DNA of 64,000 nt, taken from S015-6 sp964479535 (GTDB lineage: Bacteria > Desulfobacterota > DSWW01). Every line of letters starts with the position of its first letter. Positions within the stretch are counted from its first letter, which is position 1. The notes under the pieces are model-generated. The model was not told where the DNA came from. It ran no database searches and saw nothing but the letters and a program-made list of their open reading frames with translations. The DNA is taken from assembly GCA_964479535.1 (NCBI GenBank), contig CAYZMM010000032.1:3609-67608 (forward strand), written 5' to 3'. This document shows, in pieces, positions 44,704 through 50,862 of this stretch. The position numbers were made by a program, and so were the translations under genes.

Positions 44704-45490
44704 TCGGGGACCCGAGGGCGCCGGGCGCGATCGCGGATCGGCTGCCGGACGCACGGTTAGTGGCCATTCTCCGTCACCCTGCGGAGCGCGCCTTCTCGGC
44801 ATTTCTGCACCTCCTGAGAGACAACTACGAACCCCTGTCCTCCTTTCGAGGAGGCTCTCGATGCGGAACCGCAGCGGACCGCTGAAGGGTGGTACGTGCA
44901 GTATCAGTACAGGGGCCGCGGCTTCTACGGACGCCATCTGAGGAGATACTTCGAGCGGTTCGACCGGTCCCGCATCCGCATCTACCTGTACGAGGATTTT
45001 GTGGAAAAACCCCTCTGGGTCCTTGCCGACCTGTTCGGCTTCCTGGGCGTGAATCCGGATTTCAGCCCCGACATGGCCCCGCGCCACAATGTGTCCGGCC
45101 GGGTGCGCAGTGCTGGGCTTCAGCGCTGGCTCACCCGGAGCCACCCCGTCAAAGAAGCCCTGAAACGCTGGGTTCCGGAAGCATGGGGCCATCGTGTCAT
45201 ATCCTGGGTGCAGCCCTTCAATCTGGTTCCTGCCGAGATGAATCCGGAGACGCGGCGGCGTCTGATCGAGGCGTACCGGGAGGACACGTCCCGAACTGCA
45301 TCTGGAGAACATGTGCAGGAGCCTCGGCGTGGGCGCCGACGAGGACTATCTTCTCGACTGTGCCCGAATCGTGCGGAAAGAGCCCCACAGGAGCAGGCAC
45401 GACGTCGCCTGGAGCCGGACCCTGGTGGCGGAGGTCGAGCGGAATCTGGCAAGGTTCCCCTTTCTCCGGTCCTACGCTTTCGACGAATGA
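44698..45490 (+). pseudogene. Sulfotransferase remnant with two frameshifts, foreign tail
   Basis: Starts without its N-terminal PAPS-binding part: GDPRAPGAIADRLPDARLVA, ILRHPAERAFSAFLHLLRD. A shift near 44840 (one extra T in TCCTTTCGAGG) moves to the frame of EEALDAEPQRTAEGWYVQYQ and FYGRHLRRYFERFDRSRIRI, YLYEDFVEKPLWVLADLFGF, to RRLIEAYREDTSR. A second shift near 45290 continues as LHLENMCRSLGVGADEDYLL to RSYAFDE and a stop at 45490; this tail does not look like a sulfotransferase end. Together with its neighbours this is a mosaic of joined fragments. Confidence 0.65.
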
Positions 45491-45533
45491 AAGACAGGCG
45501 CGGGTCCCCCAGCTACGCAAGTTGAAAATCCAA

Positions 45534-45554
45534 ATTTCGAGTTCCACTCGAAAT
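45534..45554. promoter_or_regulatory. TetR operator copy 1
   Basis: ATTTCGAGT-TCC-ACTCGAAAT, a perfect 9+3+9 palindrome. It sits just upstream of the -35 box of the TetR gene promoter. A second copy with the same TCGAGT-N3-ACTCGA core lies 118 bases downstream (centre to centre). Confidence 0.75.
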
Positions 45555-45571
45555 CTTTTGCTGAATTCTTC

Positions 45572-45601
45572 TTGACATAAACCCATGCAATTTTTTATAT
45601 T
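45572..45601 (+). promoter_or_regulatory. Promoter of the TetR gene and downstream operon
   Basis: TTGACA (45572-45577), 18-base spacer, TATATT (45596-45601): among the best promoter matches in the window. An ATG at 45585 falls inside the spacer and so should not be in the transcript. Operator copies flank the promoter. Confidence 0.7.
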
Positions 45602-46307
45602 ACAGCGAACTTATCAAACTGGCCAAGGTTCTAGAAGTATCAAGACAAAGCTAATCGAGTGTTACTCGAAAACCGGTCCTTGGGAGGGCGGGCCTGTCGA
45701 CAAGAAGACGAACAAGAGGCAGCAGACCCAGGAGCGCCGGGAACGGATCCTGGACGTGGCCCGGGTTCTCTTCGAGGAGAAGGGCTACCAGGGCGCCACC
45801 ACCGCCCAGATCGCCGCGGCGGCCGGGGTGCCCGAGGGAACTCTGTTCGAGGTGTTCCACACGAAGCGGGATCTTGCCTTTGCCCTTCTGGAGAGGGACA
45901 TCGAGGTGTACCTGGATTTCCTCGAGCTTCAGCTTCGGGGCATCGAAGGCGCCCTGAACCGGATCCGGAAGTTCATCTGGTCCCATCTGTACACCTGGAA
46001 GAGGAGGCGCTTCATCGCCCGCTTCCTGATTCTGGAGATCCGTCAGGATGCCGGGTTCTACGAAAGTCATGCCCACGATCTCATCCAGCGATACAACGCA
46101 GACCTCATGGGCCTGATCCGGGATGGAATCAAAGAGGGGAGTATCCGGGAGGACGTGGACATCGGTATGGCACAGAATGTGATCTTCGGAGGGATCGAAC
46201 AGACGGCCTTGAACTGGGCCCTGAAGGGAGAGCCATTTGACGTGGATGCCAGCACGAAGCAGCTCTGCGAGCTGGTGTTCCGGGCGATTCGGGCGCAGCA
46301 CGATTGA
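45585..46307 (+). CDS. TetR/AcrR-family transcriptional repressor
   Basis: The frame is open from ATG 45585, but that codon lies within a strong promoter. The conserved protein begins near 45696 with DKKTNKRQQTQERRERIL, just after GGGAGGGCGGG; no ATG, GTG or TTG exists there (the codon is GTC), so the true start is unresolved. The helix-turn-helix is ATTAQIAAAAGVPEGTLFEV, followed by FHTKRDLAFALLERDI, as in FadR/AcrR-like TetR proteins; the ligand domain is all-helical. Two palindromic operators flank its own promoter, so it is autoregulated and probably controls the SDR-thiolase-dehydrogenase operon that starts 29 bases downstream. The ligand is likely an acyl-CoA (inference). Confidence 0.8.
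   Translation: MQFFILQRTYQTGQGSRSIKTKLIECYSKTGPWEGGPVDKKTNKRQQTQERRERILDVARVLFEEKGYQGATTAQIAAAAGVPEGTLFEVFHTKRDLAFALLERDIEVYLDFLELQLRGIEGALNRIRKFIWSHLYTWKRRRFIARFLILEIRQDAGFYESHAHDLIQRYNADLMGLIRDGIKEGSIREDVDIGMAQNVIFGGIEQTALNWALKGEPFDVDASTKQLCELVFRAIRAQHD
45655..45669. promoter_or_regulatory. TetR operator copy 2
   Basis: TCGAGT-GTT-ACTCGA, extended by AA on the right to match copy 1 (ACTCGAAA). It lies about 50 bases after the predicted transcription start and just before the TetR coding region. Confidence 0.7.
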
Positions 46308-46336
46308 CAAACAAGAGACGAGGGAGGAGCGAAAGA

Positions 46337-47158
46337 ATGGAAAAGATGCTTCAGGACAAGGTGGCGATCATCACGGGATCGGGCAGAGGAATCGGCAAGG
46401 CGGCGGCCCTTCTCTTTGCGAGCGAGGGGGGGAAGGTGGTGGTGAGCGATGTGGACCCGGAACCGGCCGAGGAGACGGCGAGCGAGATTCGAGCGGCCGG
46501 CGGCGAGGCGATCGTGGTTGCCGGTGATGTGACCGACCCGGCGTTTGCAGGCACGGTCGTGAAAAAGGCAGTGGACACCTGGGGAGGGCTGCACATCCTC
46601 GTCAACAATGCGGGCTACACGTGGGATGCCGTGATGCACAAGATGACCGATGAACAGTGGGACGCCATGCTCGGCATCCACCTGACCGCCCCCTTCCGGC
46701 TGATACGAGCCGCTGCGCCTTACATGCGGGACGTGGCCAAGCAGGAGAAGCTGGACGGCAAGGTGGTGAATCGAAAGATCATCAACATCTCCTCCACCTC
46801 CGGCACGCGGGGCAACCCGGGCCAGGCGAACTACTCCTCGGGCAAAGCGGGTGTGGTGGGCCTGACCCGCACACTGGCCAAGGAGTGGGGCGCCTTCAAC
46901 GTGCAGGTGAACGCGGTCGCCTACGGGTGGGTCGACACGCGTCTCACCCGTGAGAAAGAGGCGGGCCAGACCACCGAACGGGGTGGCAAGGAAGTTGCCC
47001 TGGGGATCCCGGCGGCCATGCGGGATACGATGAAGATGGTGATCCCCATGGGAAGGGCCGGCACCGCGGAAGAGGCGGCGGGGCCGCTTCTGTTCCTCGC
47101 CTCGTCGCTGTCCGACTACGTTTCGGGCCAGTGCATCGAGATGACGGGCGGTATGTAA
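46337..47158 (+). CDS. Short-chain dehydrogenase/reductase (3-hydroxyacyl-CoA/FabG-like)
   Basis: 273 residues from ATG 46337 with AGGGAGGAG upstream. TGSGRGIG (cofactor loop), VNNAG, and the catalytic Ser and Tyr-x3-Lys (NISSTSGTRGNPGQANYSSGK) are all present. VVSDVDPEP after strand 2 has Asp at the position that favours NAD over NADP. It is longer than FabG by an insert around DVAKQEKLDGKVVNRK. Followed 13 bases later by a thiolase, it probably oxidises the 3-hydroxyacyl-CoA that the thiolase then cleaves. Confidence 0.88.
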   Translation: MEKMLQDKVAIITGSGRGIGKAAALLFASEGGKVVVSDVDPEPAEETASEIRAAGGEAIVVAGDVTDPAFAGTVVKKAVDTWGGLHILVNNAGYTWDAVMHKMTDEQWDAMLGIHLTAPFRLIRAAAPYMRDVAKQEKLDGKVVNRKIINISSTSGTRGNPGQANYSSGKAGVVGLTRTLAKEWGAFNVQVNAVAYGWVDTRLTREKEAGQTTERGGKEVALGIPAAMRDTMKMVIPMGRAGTAEEAAGPLLFLASSLSDYVSGQCIEMTGGM

Positions 47159-47171
47159 AGGAGGGTTACGC

Positions 47172-48437
47172 ATGAAGAAGCGACGAAGACTGGGAAGAGG
47201 AGTGGCCGTGGTCGGTTCGGGTATGTCGAAGTTCGGCATGTTCCAGGACAGGGACTCAAAGGACCTCTTCGTGGAGGCGTACCGTGAGACCCTCGCCTCT
47301 GTGGACAAGGGCCTGGACCCCAGGGATATCGACGCCCTCTACCTCGGGAATTTCACGAACGACTTCTTCATCCACCAGGCCCACTGGGCCCCCCTCATCT
47401 CCGACGTGATCGGGCTCGTGCCGAAGCCGGCCACCCGGACCGAGGGAGCCTGCGCGTCGAGCGCTCTCGCGATCCGGGAGGGTGTGTTCGCCATCGCCTC
47501 CGGGTTCTACGACATCGTTCTGGTCGGCGGCGTGGAGGAGATGTCGAAACGTACCACCGAGGAGGTGGCCGAAGGGCTGGCCCTGGCCTCCACTCCGTAC
47601 GAGGGGAAGATCGGCTTCACCTTTCCGGGCGTCTTCGGCGCCACGGCGAGCGCCTACTTCGCCAAGTACGGGGCGAACCGGGAACACCTGATGAACGTGA
47701 CGATCAAGAGCCACAGCAATGCCCCGCTCAACCCGAAGGGGCAGTACAAGGCCTCGATCCATGACCTGATGCAGGCGAAGGTGGAGAAGGCGAAGAAGAA
47801 GGGGCTCGATGTGCCGGAGTGGCAGGACGAAAAGGCCTTCCTGGGCGATCCACGGGCGAACCCGGAGGTCGCCTGGCCCCTGCACCTGTTCGACTGCTGC
47901 CCGATCAGCGACGGAGCGAGCTGTCTGATCCTCGTTGCAGAGGAGATGGCACGGGACTTCACCGACGCCCCGCTTCACATCATCGGCATGGGCCAGGGGA
48001 GCGGCAAGGGCCTGCACGCGAAGGAGGACCTGACCTGCTTCGAGGCGACCCGGTACGCGGCCGACGAGGCGTACGGCATGGCGGGGATCGAGCCGAAGGA
48101 CGTGCAGATCGCCGAAGTGCACGACTGCTTCTCCATCGCTGAGATCCTGCACCTGGAGGATCTGGGCTTCTGCAAGCCGGGCGAGGGATACAAGATGGTC
48201 GAGGAGGGGAGGACCCGCCTGGACGGCGACAAGCCGATCAACACCTCGGGGGGGCTCAAGTGCAAGGGCCACCCGGTGGGGGCGACGGGCGTGTCCCAGG
48301 TCCACGAGATCTGGAAACAGCTCCGGCAGGAAGCCGGGCCGCGCCAGGTGCCGATCAAGGACCTGAGGATCGGCGCGACCCACAACCTCGGCGGTACGGG
48401 GGGCACCTGTACCTACACGATCTTCGAAAGGAGGTGA
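47172..48437 (+). CDS. Thiolase / SCP2-type acyltransferase 3
   Basis: 421 residues from ATG 47172 (AAAGGAGGG upstream). Catalytic Cys in RTEGACASSALAIREG, His in EVHDCFSIAEIL and His in LKCKGHPVGATG. It is longer than, and only distantly similar to, the two thiolases at 34.8 and 37.8 kb, with a ~40-residue insertion (VEKAKKKGLDVPEWQDEKAF region). Its DUF35 partner follows within four bases. By analogy with BbsAB-type pairs it forms a complex with that protein. It probably catalyses the last cleavage step of the TetR-controlled route. Confidence 0.9.
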   Translation: MKKRRRLGRGVAVVGSGMSKFGMFQDRDSKDLFVEAYRETLASVDKGLDPRDIDALYLGNFTNDFFIHQAHWAPLISDVIGLVPKPATRTEGACASSALAIREGVFAIASGFYDIVLVGGVEEMSKRTTEEVAEGLALASTPYEGKIGFTFPGVFGATASAYFAKYGANREHLMNVTIKSHSNAPLNPKGQYKASIHDLMQAKVEKAKKKGLDVPEWQDEKAFLGDPRANPEVAWPLHLFDCCPISDGASCLILVAEEMARDFTDAPLHIIGMGQGSGKGLHAKEDLTCFEATRYAADEAYGMAGIEPKDVQIAEVHDCFSIAEILHLEDLGFCKPGEGYKMVEEGRTRLDGDKPINTSGGLKCKGHPVGATGVSQVHEIWKQLRQEAGPRQVPIKDLRIGATHNLGGTGGTCTYTIFERR

Positions 48438-48440
48438 AAC

Positions 48441-48857
48441 GTGGAGGCCCGCCCGATCAATGACGTCTCCTACGAGACGTACCTGAAGGAAGAGAAGCTG
48501 ATGGGCTCCACCTGCGGGAGCTGTGGCGCCCGCTTCATTCCCCCGAGGCCGATCTGCACGGAGTGCCACGAGGCGGAGATGGAGTGGAGCGAGTTGGAGG
48601 GGAAGGGCAAGCTCGTCTCCTTCACGTGCATTGCCGTGGGGCCGCCGTCGATGAAGGCGGAAGGGTTCGACCGGAACAACCCGTATTGCGTGGGCGTGGT
48701 GGAACTGGCCGACGGGCTGAGGGTGGTCGCCCGCATCCAGGGCGTGGACACGCGGAACCCGGAGACGATCCGGATCGGCATGCCCCTGTCTGCGAAGGTT
48801 CTGCATCGAGGCGAGGGGGAAGACGCGAGAGCCGTACTCGCATTCGAGCCCAAATAG
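48441..48857 (+). CDS. DUF35 Zn-ribbon/OB-fold protein, thiolase partner 3
   Basis: 138 residues from GTG 48441, directly preceded by AAAGGAGGTGA, an almost perfect ribosome-binding site that decides this start. Zinc ribbon STCGSCGARFIPPRPICTEC, then an OB-fold (GKGKLVSFTCIAVG, VVELADGLRVVARI). It pairs with the thiolase just upstream. In the two other pairs of the window the DUF35 gene comes first; here the order is reversed. Confidence 0.88.
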   Translation: MEARPINDVSYETYLKEEKLMGSTCGSCGARFIPPRPICTECHEAEMEWSELEGKGKLVSFTCIAVGPPSMKAEGFDRNNPYCVGVVELADGLRVVARIQGVDTRNPETIRIGMPLSAKVLHRGEGEDARAVLAFEPK

Positions 48858-48880
48858 CGGGCCGTTTAAAAGGGCCTTCC

Positions 48881-49006
48881 GGAGGCTGTTCAAAAAGTTC
48901 CAGATGCAAGGCAGGCGAAATCCCGAGGAATGAGGCGTACTTACTGTACGTTGAATGACGAGGGATGAAGCCGAACGCCGTAGAAGGGACTTTTTCAACA
49001 GCCTCC
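48881..49006. repeat. MITE-like element (126 bp, imperfect terminal inverted repeats)
   Basis: GGAGGCTGTTCAAAAAGT at the left end and ACTTTTTCAACAGCCTCC at the right are 18-base inverted repeats with one mismatch. The interior has no gene. Elements with a CTGTTCAAAAAGT end are scattered in several deltaproteobacterial genomes as I recall. It has inserted between the DUF35 gene and the small protein gene inside the operon. Confidence 0.7.
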
Positions 49007-49023
49007 AGGCGGGAGAGGTGAAG

Positions 49024-49254
49024 ATGAACAAGAACCCGAAGAAGGTCATTGCCGCGACCATCGGCGTGATCCAGTACCTGAAAGCGGAAAGGGAGCGCGC
49101 CCTGCGGAAGCAGGCGGCGGCGTCCCGGGCGCCTCGCCCCTCTGTGAGCCGGCAGGTGCAGCCCTCCGGATCGGTCTGGGCCGCCAGCGGGAGAAGGGAA
49201 GTGATGCGCTTCCGCAACCTGATGGAGCTCCGTGTCTTTCGGAGGGGGAGGTGA
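49024..49254 (+). CDS. Small protein, acyl-CoA-carboxylase-associated type
   Basis: 76 residues from ATG 49024 with GGGAGAGGTGAAG upstream. One hydrophobic helix near the N-terminus (VIAATIGVIQYL), an Ala/Pro-rich linker, and a C-terminal WAASGRREVMRFRNLMELRVF. Short proteins with a 'W-x-x-SGR-x-x-x-M-x-x-R-x-L-M' end are often found beside biotin-dependent decarboxylase/carboxylase genes in anaerobes; that is memory of context, not a tested match. A carboxyltransferase gene lies 1.6 kb downstream, which agrees. The stop overlaps the next gene's first possible start codon. Confidence 0.5.
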   Translation: MNKNPKKVIAATIGVIQYLKAERERALRKQAAASRAPRPSVSRQVQPSGSVWAASGRREVMRFRNLMELRVFRRGR

Positions 49255-49256
49255 GG

Positions 49257-50405
49257 ATGAAGCGGTCCGTTCCGTTCGAAGAGGAACACGAGATCTTTCG
49301 GGACAGCCTGAAGCGCTTTCTCGAGAACGAGTGTGTCCCCCATCTGGAGGAATGGTGCGCTTCGGGCGCCATGCCCCGGCAGTACTGGAAGAAGCTGGGC
49401 GAGCAGGGTGCTCTCTGCCCGTGGGTGCCCGAGGAGTACGGCGGCATGGGTGCGGATTTCCTCTTCTCGGTGGTTCTCGCTGAGGAGATCGCCCGCTACC
49501 TGGGGGATTCCGCCGTGGGCGTCCCCCTCCACAGCGACATGGTGATGCCTTACATCGCCAGCTACGGCACCCCCGAGCAGAAGGCACGGTGGCTGCCGGA
49601 TGCGGTCCTGGGGGAGAAGATCTCGGCCGTGGCCAGGTCCGAGCCGGCGCCCGGCTCGGTCATGGCCGCCATCCGCGCCACGGCGAAGAAGAACGGGGAT
49701 GCCTACGTGATCAACGGCCAGAAGACCTTCATCACGAACGGCACCCAGGCGGATCTGGTGGTGCTTGCCGTCAAGACGAATACGGAGGTGAGCCCCCATC
49801 AGGGCATGAGCCTCTTCGTGGTCGAGCGGGGCACGCAGGGGTTCTCTGTGAGCGAGAAACTGGAGAAGATCGGGATTCCCTTTCAGGACACGGCCGAACT
49901 GTACTTCGAGGACTGCCGCGTTCACGCGGACCATCTCCTCGGAGAAGAGGGGAAGGGCTTCGTCTACCTGATGGAGAAGCTTCAGCAGGAGCGCCTGGTG
50001 GTCTCCATGAGCGCCCAGGTGAGGGCGGAGGTGATCCTCGAGGACACGATCGAATACTGCAAGAGCCGCGAGCTCTTCGGCAAGCCCCTTTCGTCCATGC
50101 AGAACACGCAGTTCAAGGTGGCGGAGATGGCCACCGAGATCGAACTCGGCCGCACCATGATCGACCGCCTGATCGTGGAGCACATGAAGGGCGAGGAGAT
50201 CGTGACCGAAGTGTCCATGGCGAAGTGGTGGATTACCGAAATGCTCAACCGCGTGGCGAACCAGTGCCTCCAGCTGCACGGGGGGTACGGGTACATGGTG
50301 GAGTACCCGGTCGCCCGCGCCTGGGTCGATGCGCGGGTACAGACCCTCTATGCGGGGACCACCGAGGTGATGAAGATGATCATCGCGAAGCGGATGGGCC
50401 TGTAG
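49257..50405 (+). CDS. Acyl-CoA dehydrogenase 1
   Basis: 382 residues from ATG 49257 (GGAGGTGAGG upstream); a GTG at 49251 overlapping the previous stop is the alternative start. Segments typical of the family: EEYGGMGADFLF, VINGQKTFITNGTQADLVVL, QERLVVSMSAQVRAEVILEDTIEY, LFGKPLSSMQNTQFKVAEMA and CLQLHGGYGYM. The C-terminal loop is LYAGTTEVMKM, so the MCAD-type catalytic Glu (YEG) is absent; a Glu in VILEDTIEY occupies the helix-G position used by LCAD/isovaleryl-CoA dehydrogenases. It makes an enoyl-CoA with electrons to ETF; no ETF genes are in the window. Confidence 0.9.
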   Translation: MKRSVPFEEEHEIFRDSLKRFLENECVPHLEEWCASGAMPRQYWKKLGEQGALCPWVPEEYGGMGADFLFSVVLAEEIARYLGDSAVGVPLHSDMVMPYIASYGTPEQKARWLPDAVLGEKISAVARSEPAPGSVMAAIRATAKKNGDAYVINGQKTFITNGTQADLVVLAVKTNTEVSPHQGMSLFVVERGTQGFSVSEKLEKIGIPFQDTAELYFEDCRVHADHLLGEEGKGFVYLMEKLQQERLVVSMSAQVRAEVILEDTIEYCKSRELFGKPLSSMQNTQFKVAEMATEIELGRTMIDRLIVEHMKGEEIVTEVSMAKWWITEMLNRVANQCLQLHGGYGYMVEYPVARAWVDARVQTLYAGTTEVMKMIIAKRMGL

Positions 50406-50514
50406 GGTTGGCGAGGGTCCCGTCGCTGGGATCCCACAATCCGCGGACATCGGGAGGAGCGTATGCTGGGTACACAGTGCTGCAAAGGCGGAATCAAGTG
50501 ACAAGGAGAACGAG

Positions 50515-50799
50515 ATGTCTTTCAAGGTTCTGGTGAAGCGAGTCGTGCCGGCCCAGAAGGCGGCGGATCTGATGCCGCTCCTGCTGGAGTTGAGAACCCA
50601 TGCGACCAACCAGCCGGGCTACATCTCCGGGGAGACCCTCCGGAGGGTGGACAACCCCGGGGAGCAGCTGGTGATCAGCAACTGGAAGACCCTCGAGGCG
50701 TGGCGGGCCTGGCTGACCAGCGAGGAACGGTTGCGCATCCAGGAGAAGGTGGACCGTGTTCTCGGGGAGAAGACCGAATACGAGATCTACACGTACTGA
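50515..50799 (+). CDS. ABM-domain (antibiotic biosynthesis monooxygenase-like) small protein
   Basis: 94 residues from ATG 50515 with AAGGAG upstream. Ferredoxin-like fold of the ABM family: FKVLVKRVVPAQKAADLMPL, HATNQPGYISGETLRR, EQLVISNWKTLEAWRAWLTS. Members range from cofactor-free monooxygenases to heme-degrading or purely structural dimers. In an otherwise anaerobic operon an oxygenase role is doubtful; it may bind an intermediate. It lies 64 bases before the carboxyltransferase gene. Confidence 0.75.
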   Translation: MSFKVLVKRVVPAQKAADLMPLLLELRTHATNQPGYISGETLRRVDNPGEQLVISNWKTLEAWRAWLTSEERLRIQEKVDRVLGEKTEYEIYTY

Positions 50800-50862
50800 G
50801 CGTCCGCGCGGCTCGAGGAGCCGGCAGGGACGATCCTTCGAGAAGGGGACAGGAGCCCGATC

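Noticed and set aside
47256..50609. Minus-strand open frame of 1117 codons spanning thiolase 3 to the acyl-CoA dehydrogenase
   Set aside because: Crosses several well-supported plus-strand genes and a MITE; low-complexity shadow translation.
50515..50799. True oxygenase pointing to aerobic metabolism
   Set aside because: ABM folds are often not oxygenases and everything around it is compatible with anaerobic CoA chemistry.
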